Shown here in pieces: positions 1 through 6,386 of a stretch of 6,917 nt of DNA; position 1 is the stretch's first letter; each line of letters begins with the position of its first letter. The notes beneath the pieces are model-generated. The model was not told the DNA's origin. It made no database searches and saw only the letters and a program-made list of their open reading frames with translations. Position numbers and translations under genes: made by a program. The stretch spans positions 1-6,917 of the forward strand of contig JAPSIP010000078.1 of NCBI GenBank assembly GCA_031178645.1. The letters are read 5' to 3'. Source of the stretch: Paracoccus sp. (in: a-proteobacteria) (lineage in GTDB: Bacteria > Pseudomonadota > Alphaproteobacteria > Rhodobacterales > Rhodobacteraceae).

Positions 1-288
1 CTTCACCAGCCGGTGCGCGTTCACCAGGATATCCACCCGGTCAAAGGCGTCCAGCGTCGCCGACAGCAGATTCGCCGTGGCCAGCTTTTCCGTCATCCGC
101 CCCGCGAAGCAGCGCACATGCGGGTCACGTTCGTCATAGTCGGACATGGCGGTGGCCAGGGCAGCTTCGTCGGTGTCCGCAAACATGACATTGGCGCCGC
201 GTTCCACGAAATAGCGGGCCACGGCCAGGCCGATGCCGCGCCCGGCGCCGGTGACGATGGCGGTCTTGCCCTGGATCGACAAGCCCAT
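1..288 (-). CDS. Short-chain dehydrogenase/reductase (SDR), N-terminal 96 residues, cut by the window edge
   Basis: The visible part is the Rossmann half of a classical-type SDR, a cytosolic NAD(P)-dependent oxidoreductase of unknown substrate. Strand beta-1 and the glycine-rich dinucleotide loop are seen as IVTGAGRGIG (residues 11-20). An acidic residue at the end of beta-2 (FADTD, D38) points to NAD(H) rather than NADP(H). Strand beta-4 reads DILVN (86-90) but is followed by AHRLVK instead of the usual NAG, so the canonical NNAG motif is altered. The catalytic Tyr-x-x-x-Lys would lie beyond the left edge. The ATG at 288 overlaps the stop of the upstream methyltransferase as TGATG, and AAGGG lies about 9 nt before it, so translational coupling is likely. 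The SDR family is clear from the sequence. The substrate cannot be inferred, and an SDR-like protein with lost activity is possible. Confidence 0.85.
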   Translation of the reverse strand, partial: MGLSIQGKTAIVTGAGRGIGLAVARYFVERGANVMFADTDEAALATAMSDYDERDPHVRCFAGRMTEKLATANLLSATLDAFDRVDILVNAHRLVK

Positions 289-1292
289 CAGCGGCGGCCC
301 TTGCGGGCGGCGCCACGGCCCGCGCCCGTTGCCTCGATCACCTTGAAGCGGTTGTCGCCTCGCAACTCGGTCACTTGCGCGAAATGCTGGGCCAGCACTG
401 TTTCGTAAGGCAGGTGCCGGTTGGCAACCATCCACAGCCGCCCCGCCCCCGTCAGCAGGCGGGCAGCGGCCGCGATGAAGTCGCCGCCGATCCGAGGGTC
501 CGCCACGCGGCCGTCGTGAAAGGGCGGGTTCATGATCACACCGTTCACAGGATCGGGCAACGTGAAGTCGCGCGCATCGGCCCAGTGGAAGACCGCGCGC
601 GGATCCGTGATGTTGTCCTTGGCGGATTCGATCGCGGCATGGTCGGCCTCGACCAGGTGGATCACCTCGATGCCGGGGCGGCCAAGCGCCTGTGCCGACA
701 GCCAGCCCCAGCCCGCGCCCAGATCGACGACGCGCGTGGGCAGCCGGTCGGGCAGCGCGGCCGCAAGCATGGCCGATCCGGGATCGACGCCATCGGCGGA
801 AAAGACGCCGGGCCGGGTGACGAAGCCCGGCACCACCTCATGCGCCGCGCTTGCCCAGCCGGCAGGCAGCCAGTCGCCCGAAGGGACGATCACGCGGAAG
901 ATCTTGCCGTGGGCCTTGCTGTAAACTTCGTCCACGCAGGCAAGCTGGCGCAGTTCCTTCAGGACCGAATCGACGCCATCCGTCTTTTGCCCGTCGATCC
1001 ACAGCGGCGCATCGGGGGACAGGCGGGCGGCGGCATCGGCTATGCGGGCATGAGCCTCGGCCTTGGCGCGGGACAGGATCACAAGGGCCGCGTCAAACCG
1101 CCCCTCGACCACAGGTGCCACCTGAAATCCGCGCGCGGCCAAGGCGCGATGGTCAGGGAAATGGCCCTGCTGGATGCGGGTTCGCGCAGGATCCAGGGGC
1201 GAAAGATCATCGGACCCCTTGGCGCCGATCACAAGAAATTCCCCTTCGGGCGCGTTCCCCGAAAGGGCAAGGTCCAGGCGTGTCGTTGTCAC
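288..1292 (-). CDS. Class I SAM-dependent methyltransferase, RsmC/RlmG-like (MTS domain)
   Basis: A 334-residue protein if started at GTG 1292. The C-terminal half is an MTS-type methyltransferase domain. The SAM-binding motif I is VVDLGAGWGW (about residues 188-197), and an acidic residue follows at the end of the next strand (LVEAD). The N-x-P-P motif is NPPFHDGR (255-262), typical of enzymes that methylate exocyclic amino groups on RNA bases. VFSADGVDPGS before motif I and RFKVIEA near the C-terminus also match the RsmC/RlmG pattern (16S G1207 or 23S G1835 N2-methylation). The N-terminal half (about 1-150) looks like the degenerate methyltransferase-like domain of that family. The protein ends in a basic tail (GRGAARKGRR) that could bind RNA. 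An in-frame ATG at 1316 would overlap clpS by 22 nt and has no ribosome site, so I prefer the GTG just after the clpS stop. Its own site is also weak (GGAAAAAGAA). The RNA target is inference. Confidence 0.82.
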   Translation of the reverse strand: MTTTRLDLALSGNAPEGEFLVIGAKGSDDLSPLDPARTRIQQGHFPDHRALAARGFQVAPVVEGRFDAALVILSRAKAEAHARIADAAARLSPDAPLWIDGQKTDGVDSVLKELRQLACVDEVYSKAHGKIFRVIVPSGDWLPAGWASAAHEVVPGFVTRPGVFSADGVDPGSAMLAAALPDRLPTRVVDLGAGWGWLSAQALGRPGIEVIHLVEADHAAIESAKDNITDPRAVFHWADARDFTLPDPVNGVIMNPPFHDGRVADPRIGGDFIAAAARLLTGAGRLWMVANRHLPYETVLAQHFAQVTELRGDNRFKVIEATGAGRGAARKGRR

Positions 1293-1294
1293 TG

Positions 1295-1624
1295 TTATTC
1301 TTTTTCCATGGTGCATTGCAGCGGATGTTGCTGCCGCCGCGCCAGTTCCATCACCTGCGCGACCTTGGTTTCCGCGACCTCGTGCGAAAAGACGCCGACA
1401 ACTGCCACGCCCTTGCGGTGGACGGTCAGCATGATCTCGATCGCCTGGGCGTGCGTCATGTTGAACAGGCGTTCAAGGACATGGACCACGAACTCCATCG
1501 GCGTGAAGTCGTCGTTCAGCATCAGCACCTTGTACATCGGGGGGCGCTGCGTGCGCGTGCGCGGTTTGACGACCAGTTCAACCTGGTCGTCGGGTCCGTC
1601 GCCGTCTGTCATCCACTGCGCCAT
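1295..1624 (-). CDS. clpS: ATP-dependent Clp protease adaptor ClpS
   Basis: A 109-residue cytosolic adaptor that binds N-degron substrates (N-terminal Leu, Phe, Tyr, Trp) and delivers them to ClpAP. Family hallmarks run through the whole core. [16 protein letters not shown] (31-46) holds the degron pocket, with N37, D38 and M43 corresponding to E. coli N34, D35 and M40. H69 in LTVHRKG corresponds to E. coli H66. [12 protein letters not shown] (76-87) and [10 protein letters not shown] (100-109) match the ClpA-contacting and C-terminal strands. The first 25-30 residues form the usual variable, polar extension. ATG 1624 has GGACC close upstream; a second in-frame ATG at 1612 would trim only four residues. 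The gene opens a minus-strand operon with the methyltransferase and SDR. clpA is not adjacent, unlike in E. coli. A promoter candidate lies at 1662-1690. Confidence 0.96.
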   Translation of the reverse strand: MAQWMTDGDGPDDQVELVVKPRTRTQRPPMYKVLMLNDDFTPMEFVVHVLERLFNMTHAQAIEIMLTVHRKGVAVVGVFSHEVAETKVAQVMELARRQQHPLQCTMEKE

Positions 1625-1661
1625 AGGTCCAGTCTGGTCATGCTGATCACGTTAGGGACAC

Positions 1662-1690
1662 AATATAATCCATTTCACCGCCGATGAAAC
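1662..1690 (-). promoter_or_regulatory. Candidate promoter of the clpS-methyltransferase-SDR operon
   Basis: Read on the minus strand, GTTTCA (1690-1685) and TATATT (1667-1662) are separated by 17 nt. The -10 matches TATAAT at 5 of 6 positions; the -35 is weak (3 of 6). Transcription would start near 1655 and give a leader of about 30 nt before the clpS ATG. The same AT-rich patch reads TATAAT on the plus strand (1664-1669), but I see no -35 for it there. Inference from pattern only. Confidence 0.35.
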
Positions 1691-1735
1691 CCCGTCCAGA
1701 GGCGAGCAAGGCGGGCAAAATACACCAAATCAGCG

Positions 1736-1765
1736 GTTACATGGCCGTGAATGTCATGCTATTAT
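1736..1765 (+). promoter_or_regulatory. Candidate sigma-70-type promoter of the D,D-carboxypeptidase gene
   Basis: GTTACA (1736-1741, 4 of 6 matches to TTGACA) and TATTAT (1760-1765, 5 of 6 matches to TATAAT) are separated by 18 nt. The predicted transcription start is near 1772. This would leave the ATG at 1751 outside the mRNA, which supports a start for the downstream gene at 1799 or 1829. The site lies in the 174-nt divergent region shared with clpS. I saw no clear operator or inverted repeat that would suggest a specific regulator. Confidence 0.4.
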
Positions 1766-1798
1766 CCGAATATTAAGCAAGGGCATGCAACAAACGAC

Positions 1799-3487
1799 AT
1801 GCCGTCCCGAGGCAGAGAGACCGCGACAGTGATCCCATTTTCCCAGACAGCCCGGCTGTGGGCTTTTCTCTTGCTGGCCATTCTGGCCCCGGCCACAGTT
1901 TCGGCGGCGCCCTTTGCCGCCTATGTGATCGACGCCCGCACCGGCCAGCCCATCTACAAGCAGAACGAGGATACGCGGCTGCATCCCGCGTCCCTCACGA
2001 AGATGATGACGCTCTATATGGCCTTCACGGCGATCGAGCGCGGACAGGTCCGGCTGGATTCGCAGTTCCCGGTTTCGACCAATGCCGCGTCCGAGCCTCC
2101 GTCGAAGCTGGGCTTGAAGGCGGGCCAGCGAATCGAGCTGCGCTATCTGATCCGCGCCGCCGCGATCAAGTCGGCCAACGACGCCGCCACCGCAATTGGC
2201 GAGGGTTTGGCGGGGTCCGAGGTGGCGTTTGCCCAGCAGATGACCCAGATGGCGCGCGCCCTGGGAATGCGGAACAGCAATTTCCGCAACGCGCATGGCC
2301 TGACGCAGGAGGGGCACTATTCCTCGGCCCATGACATGACGATCCTGGGGCGGCGTCTGTTCTATGATTTCCCCCAGTATTACAACATCTTCTCGCGCCG
2401 TTCGGCGGATGCGGGGATTGCGCAGGTGTCGTCCACCAACAAGCGGTTCCTGGACGCTTATGAAGGCGCGGACGGGATCAAGACGGGCTATACCCGTGCG
2501 GCGGGCTTCAACCTGACGGCCTCGGCACAGCGCGGCAACAAGCGGCTGGTGGCGACGGTCTTTGGTGGCACCTCGACCGCGCATCGCAACCAGGTGATGG
2601 CGCAGTTGCTGGATTCGGGCTTTACCCGCGTTCCCAACCGCGTCCGCGAAGTTCGGCCCGAAGCGCCGCGACTGCTGGCGCAGCGCGTGGTCCGTCGCGC
2701 CCAGGTCGAACCCACCGCCGCCGCGACAGCGCCTCAGACGCAGCGGCTGGTGTTGTCGGCATCGGCCCCCCCGGCGCGCGTCAGCCGCCCGGCCCAGGCC
2801 TCGACCGCAGCAGTTGCCCAGGCCCCGCAAGCGGCGCCCAAGGCTGTCGCCGTCGGCGGCCTGACGCTTGCCGCCAGTGCACGTCCGGTCAGCAGGCGCG
2901 CGGCACCGGCGGTTGCCGAAGCCGCCGCCCCCGAGGCAGCCCAACCGCAATCGGCAAGCCTTGCCGCACCGGTCCTTGCTGCGTCGGCCCGCCCTGCCCC
3001 GGCGCCGCGTTCGCGCACGGCCAGCATCGCCGCCGTGGCCGAGGCATCGGAGGCCGGCAATCCGGGTGCCGATCCCGAAGCGATCGCGCGCGCCGTGGCC
3101 GAGGCTGTCCCGCAGAACGGAGGCGCCTCGATGTCGCTGCTGGCCTCGCCCGCGCCGAAGCCCCGTTCGGAAACGGTCATCCTTGCCGCCATGGGCGAAG
3201 GCGACCGTTCGAACCCCGAGGAACTCGAGATCGTTTCGCGCCCCGCCAACAGCGGCCGCAGCTGGGGCGTGACGCTGGGCATGTTCTCGTCCAAGGCCGA
3301 GGCCGAAAAACTGCTGCTGCGCAGCGCACTGCAGGACGGCGCGATCCTGGGTGGCGCACAGCGCCATGTCGCGGACACCAAGCGCGGCTTCCAGCCCAGC
3401 TTCGCGAACCTGACCAAGGGCAATGCCGAACTGGTCTGCGAACGCTTCCTCAGCCGGTCCCAGGAATGCCAGGTGGTCGGCCGCTGA
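1799..3487 (+). CDS. D-alanyl-D-alanine carboxypeptidase (PBP5-like, peptidase S11) with C-terminal SPOR domain
   Basis: A periplasmic serine peptidase that trims the terminal D-Ala from peptidoglycan pentapeptides. Numbered from ATG 1799 (562 residues), a signal peptide ends near AxA (VSA, residue 36) after the hydrophobic run LWAFLLLAILAP. The catalytic motifs are all present: SLTK (65-68, nucleophile S65), SAN (125-127) and KTG (228-230). After about residue 290 there is no recognisable PBP5 C-terminal domain. Instead an Ala/Pro/Arg-rich linker (about 299-484) carries degenerate repeats and leads to a SPOR domain (about 487-560, beginning SWGVTLGMFSSKAEAEKLL), a fold that binds denuded septal glycan. 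The domain order suggests recruitment to the division site (inference). GTG 1829 is an alternative start with GAGAGA 8 nt upstream and a cleaner 26-residue signal peptide. ATG 1751 is disfavoured because it overlaps the promoter. The gene is monocistronic, ending before a strong terminator. The exact dac symbol is uncertain. Confidence 0.93.
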   Translation: MPSRGRETATVIPFSQTARLWAFLLLAILAPATVSAAPFAAYVIDARTGQPIYKQNEDTRLHPASLTKMMTLYMAFTAIERGQVRLDSQFPVSTNAASEPPSKLGLKAGQRIELRYLIRAAAIKSANDAATAIGEGLAGSEVAFAQQMTQMARALGMRNSNFRNAHGLTQEGHYSSAHDMTILGRRLFYDFPQYYNIFSRRSADAGIAQVSSTNKRFLDAYEGADGIKTGYTRAAGFNLTASAQRGNKRLVATVFGGTSTAHRNQVMAQLLDSGFTRVPNRVREVRPEAPRLLAQRVVRRAQVEPTAAATAPQTQRLVLSASAPPARVSRPAQASTAAVAQAPQAAPKAVAVGGLTLAASARPVSRRAAPAVAEAAAPEAAQPQSASLAAPVLAASARPAPAPRSRTASIAAVAEASEAGNPGADPEAIARAVAEAVPQNGGASMSLLASPAPKPRSETVILAAMGEGDRSNPEELEIVSRPANSGRSWGVTLGMFSSKAEAEKLLLRSALQDGAILGGAQRHVADTKRGFQPSFANLTKGNAELVCERFLSRSQECQVVGR

Positions 3488-3510
3488 TCTTCGGCCAAGG
3501 CAGAATAGTC

Positions 3511-3539
3511 AAAGGGGCGGAGATCATTCCGCCCCTTTT
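3511..3539 (+). terminator. Rho-independent terminator of the carboxypeptidase gene, possibly bidirectional
   Basis: A perfect 11-bp stem pairs AAAGGGGCGGA (3511-3521) with TCCGCCCCTTT (3528-3538). The loop is 6 nt (GATCAT), and the right arm runs into four T residues (3536-3539). It begins 24 nt after the carboxypeptidase stop. The convergent ccoS gene ends at 3556, 17 nt from the other side, so the hairpin may also stop the cco transcript. In that direction the hairpin ends in only three Ts and what follows (GACTATT) is less T-rich. Confidence 0.8.
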
Positions 3540-3555
3540 GCTTGTCGGGTATCGG

Positions 3556-3717
3556 TCAGTCGGGCTTGGGCCGGTCGTCCCACTTATCGCTGAGGATGCG
3601 TTCGGCATCGCCTTTTGGATCCTCAAATTGGCGAGAGCGCAACGCCCAGATGAAGGCGACAAGCCCCGCCGCGCCAAGGCCCAGCGAAACCGGGATGAGG
3701 ATCGAGAGCATCTCCAT
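3556..3717 (-). CDS. ccoS: cbb3-type cytochrome oxidase assembly protein CcoS
   Basis: A 53-residue, single-span membrane protein needed for cofactor-containing (mature) cbb3 oxidase in organisms where it has been tested. The sequence shows an N-terminal hydrophobic helix (SILIPVSLGLGAAGLVAFIW, residues 5-24). A short basic stretch follows, then the family's conserved motif RSRQFEDPKGDAERIL (27-42), and a polar tail ending WDDRPKPD. The length and the QF(D/E)D-P-x-GDAxRIL motif match CcoS/FixS. The start at 3717 has AAAGGA 7 nt upstream; a second ATG two codons later (3711) is less well placed. It begins 12 nt after the ccoI stop, closing the ccoGHIS run, and ends just before the shared terminator. 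Its short length makes it easy to miss in automated calls. Confidence 0.93.
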   Translation of the reverse strand: MEMLSILIPVSLGLGAAGLVAFIWALRSRQFEDPKGDAERILSDKWDDRPKPD

Positions 3718-3729
3718 GAGGCAGTCCTT

Positions 3730-5916
3730 TCAGTCGCGCAGCCGCAGCGCGTTCAGCGTCACCGTGATCGAGCTTAGCGACATCGCCAAGGCAGCGATCA
3801 GGGGCGTCACCATCCCGGCAACGGCCAGCGGCACCGCCACGATATTATAGGCGATCGAGATCGCAAAGTTCTGCCGGATCCGCCGCGTCGCCAGCCGCGC
3901 CAAGGCGACCGCCTCGGCCACCGGCACCAGGTCGCTGCCGGTCAGCACCATGTCGCTCGCGACCCGCGCCGCATCCAGGGCGCTTGCCGGAGAGATCGAA
4001 GAATGGGCACGGGCAAGCGCCGCCGTATCGTTCAGCCCGTCGCCCACCATCAGGACGCGCGCGCCCTGGGCTGCAAGATCGGCCACCATCGCCTCTTTGC
4101 CTTGCGGATCGACGGCGGCGCGGTGGTCGTCGATGCCCAGCCGGGCGGCCAGATCGGCCACCGCTGCCGGACGGTCGCCCGACATCAGCACGACCCGCAG
4201 CCCCGCCTTGCGCAGCCGCGCCACGCAATCGGCGGCACCGGGGCGCAGCTCGTCGGTGAACTCCAGCCGCACCGGGGTCTGACCCTCGACCGCAAGCCAG
4301 GTCGCGCTTGTGGGCCGATCCTCGTGATCCGCCACGCCCAGCCAGTCGGCGCGGCCCAGCCGGACCAACCGCCCCTGCCAGCGGGCCGAGACGCCGAAAC
4401 CGGGATGCTCCGTAACCTCCGACAGATCGGCCGGTTCATCCGTCAGCGCCGCGGCAAGCGCGAGTGACAAGGGATGGGCCGAGGCCTGCGCCAGGGCGCG
4501 CGCCACCGGGCGAAGATCGGTAGGCAGCGGATCGGCGCTGACCAGCGTGGGTCGTCCCAGGGTCAGGGTGCCGGTCTTGTCGAAGACGACTGTATCAACC
4601 TCGGCAAGACGCTCCAGGGCGGTTCCGTCCTTGATCAGCAGCCCGCGCCGGAACAGCCGCCCGGAGGCCGCGGTCGCCACCGCCGGAACCGCCAGTCCAA
4701 GGGCGCAGGGGCAGGTCACGATCAGCACCGCCGCCGCGATGTTCACGGCCAGCCGCAGGTCGCCCGTGGCCCAGATCCAGCCCGCAAAGCTGCACAGGGC
4801 CATCAGGTGGACGCTGGGCGAGTACGCGCGCGAAGCGCGTTCCGCCAACGAGGTATAGCGCCCCCGCGCGGCCTCGGCCGCCTCGACCAGGGCGGTCAGG
4901 CGGGCCAGCGACGAATCGCGCCCTGCCGCCGTCACCCGCAGGGTCAGGGGGCCGGTCAGGTTCACCTCACCGGCAGACAGCATCTGGCCGGGCTGGGCCA
5001 GTACGGGCAGTGTTTCGCCGGTCAGCAGCGCGCGGTCGATCTCGGACCGGCCCTCGACAATCTGGCCGTCGGCAGGCACGCGGGCGCCGGGGCGGATGCG
5101 GATGAGGTCGCCGGGGCGCAGGCTGGCGACGGGAACGGTCTGTTCGGCCCCGTCCAGCAGCAGCGCGGCGCGCGGAACCTCCAACGCGGTCAGCTCGGCA
5201 GCGGCGGACCGGGCGATGGCGCGGGTGCGGTGGTCCAGATAGCGCCCGATCAGCAGGAAGAAGCACAGCATCGCAGCCGCGTCGAAATAGGCGTGATGCC
5301 CCGACTCCATCGTCTCATAGACCGAGATCGCACTGGCCAGGATCAGCGCCAGCGAGATCGGCACATCCATGCCCAGCCGTCCCACCCGGATCGCGGCCCA
5401 GGCACTGCGGAAAAACGGCTGGCCCGCAAAGAAGACGGTGGGCAGCGCGATGGCGCCGCTGATCCAGTGGAACAGGTCGCGCGTGGCGGATTCGGCCCCC
5501 GACCAGACAGCGACCGACAGGATCATGATGTTCATCATCGCGAAGCCCGATACGCCGATGCGCATCAGCAGGTCGCGCCCCTGCCGGTCGGCAGTCGTGG
5601 CCGACAGCGCGTCGGGGTCAAGCTCGTGCGCCTCGTATCCCACCCCCGCCAGCACGGGGATCAGGTCGTCGGCGGCAAGGCCGGGCGCGTCCACCGTGAC
5701 GCGGCGCAGGGTCAGGTTGACGCGGGCATTGCGGACGCCGGGATGGGCGGTCAGCGCGGTTTCGACATCGGTGATGCAGGTCGCGCAATGGGCGGTTGGC
5801 AGGGACAGGATGACGGTTCCCTGCGCCACCTCGGCCCGGTCGGCCAGGCGTTGCGCCAGGGGTGCCGCGTCGCAGGCGGGGCAGGCGCTGAAGCCCGATG
5901 CGGTCAGGTCGGCCAT
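3730..5916 (-). CDS. ccoI: P1B-type copper-transporting ATPase CcoI (FixI), for cbb3 oxidase biogenesis
   Basis: A 728-residue inner-membrane copper-exporting ATPase that supplies copper for the CuB centre of cbb3 cytochrome oxidase. The N-terminus has an extra CPAC pair (C12, C15), then a heavy-metal-associated domain with HCATC (43-47). Membrane helices follow from about residue 118. The actuator motif TGE is at 299-301 and the transmembrane metal site CPC at 402-404. The phosphorylation motif DKTGT is at 446-450 (D446), the P1B nucleotide-domain HP at 481-482, and the hinge GDGLND at 625-630. The last two helices hold YN (690-691) and MSLSS (712-716), the other copper-binding residues of P1B-1 pumps. 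All catalytic residues are intact and the length fits FixI/CcoI. The ATG sits 1 nt after the ccoH stop with GGTGA about 6 nt upstream. CopA-type detoxification pumps share the motifs, but the ccoH/ccoS neighbours fix the identity. Confidence 0.97.
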   Translation of the reverse strand: MADLTASGFSACPACDAAPLAQRLADRAEVAQGTVILSLPTAHCATCITDVETALTAHPGVRNARVNLTLRRVTVDAPGLAADDLIPVLAGVGYEAHELDPDALSATTADRQGRDLLMRIGVSGFAMMNIMILSVAVWSGAESATRDLFHWISGAIALPTVFFAGQPFFRSAWAAIRVGRLGMDVPISLALILASAISVYETMESGHHAYFDAAAMLCFFLLIGRYLDHRTRAIARSAAAELTALEVPRAALLLDGAEQTVPVASLRPGDLIRIRPGARVPADGQIVEGRSEIDRALLTGETLPVLAQPGQMLSAGEVNLTGPLTLRVTAAGRDSSLARLTALVEAAEAARGRYTSLAERASRAYSPSVHLMALCSFAGWIWATGDLRLAVNIAAAVLIVTCPCALGLAVPAVATAASGRLFRRGLLIKDGTALERLAEVDTVVFDKTGTLTLGRPTLVSADPLPTDLRPVARALAQASAHPLSLALAAALTDEPADLSEVTEHPGFGVSARWQGRLVRLGRADWLGVADHEDRPTSATWLAVEGQTPVRLEFTDELRPGAADCVARLRKAGLRVVLMSGDRPAAVADLAARLGIDDHRAAVDPQGKEAMVADLAAQGARVLMVGDGLNDTAALARAHSSISPASALDAARVASDMVLTGSDLVPVAEAVALARLATRRIRQNFAISIAYNIVAVPLAVAGMVTPLIAALAMSLSSITVTLNALRLRD

Positions 5917-5917
5917 G

Positions 5918-6385
5918 TCAGTTCACCATCGCCCCGGCATAATGATCCAGCCGCTGCCGGAAGGTGGTTCCATCCGGCGCGACAGCCTGGACGTGGATGT
6001 TCCAGGCCCCCGGCTGCAGCACCAGGGCGGCGCGGTAGATGCCGCCGCCTGCAACTTCGAACTGCGGCGTCATATCCTGGCGCTTGTGCGTGGGGCGTCC
6101 GATGGTGGCCGTGAAATCCCGCAGGACAGGATGGGTGCCCTGCCTGTCCAGGATTTCGATCGTGATCCGGGCGCCGTCATAGCTGGCTTTGGCCGTCCAG
6201 CCCAGGTTCTCCTGCGCAAACCTGTCCCGGTCGAACTGCTGCGAGGCGACATAGCTGTTCTTCACCTCGAGCCCCGGAAAGCTGCCCACGGCCAGGAAAG
6301 CCATGACCAGGTTGACGGCGATGATGACGCCAAAGGCTGCCAGCGTGATCACCAGGACATGGCGTCCGGTCAGTTCCCGTGTCAT
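5918..6385 (-). CDS. ccoH: cbb3 oxidase assembly protein CcoH (FixH family)
   Basis: A 155-residue membrane-anchored assembly factor that associates with CcoN and other cbb3 subunits during biogenesis. The sequence shows a short basic N-terminus (MTRELTGRH), one hydrophobic helix (about residues 9-33), and then the FixH signature GLEVKNSYVASQQF (38-51), followed by LGWTAKASYDG. The remainder (about 60-155) is a periplasmic beta-rich domain with no cysteines. The start is a choice. ATG 6394 would overlap ccoG by 8 nt with AAAGG touching it directly, which is too close for a ribosome site. ATG 6385 puts the same AAAGG 9 nt upstream and begins right after the ccoG stop, so I prefer it; the difference is three residues. 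Spacing to ccoI is 1 nt, which suggests translational coupling. Confidence 0.92.
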   Translation of the reverse strand: MTRELTGRHVLVITLAAFGVIIAVNLVMAFLAVGSFPGLEVKNSYVASQQFDRDRFAQENLGWTAKASYDGARITIEILDRQGTHPVLRDFTATIGRPTHKRQDMTPQFEVAGGGIYRAALVLQPGAWNIHVQAVAPDGTTFRQRLDHYAGAMVN

Positions 6386-6386
6386 C

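Noticed and set aside
375..1646. A 423-codon open frame on the plus strand opposite the methyltransferase and clpS
   Set aside because: No recognisable domain, and both minus-strand genes beneath it carry clear family motifs.
1664..1669. Perfect TATAAT on the plus strand in the divergent region
   Set aside because: No acceptable -35 at 16-18 nt upstream. The GTTACA/TATTAT pair at 1736-1765 suits the carboxypeptidase gene better.
1754..3367. A 537-codon open frame on the minus strand opposite the carboxypeptidase
   Set aside because: Arg/Gly-rich composition with no domain, fully opposite a gene with complete catalytic motifs and a signal peptide.
4821..4850. Inverted-repeat-like GCGCGCGAAGCGCGTT inside ccoI
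   Set aside because: Lies within coding sequence for an ordinary Arg/Ala/Glu stretch. The self-complementarity is a by-product of GC-rich codons.
4474..6114. A 546-codon open frame on the plus strand opposite ccoI and ccoH
   Set aside because: Product is Gly/Arg/Gln-rich without recognisable motifs and lies wholly opposite well-supported ccoI/ccoH. Long antisense frames are expected in GC-rich codon usage.
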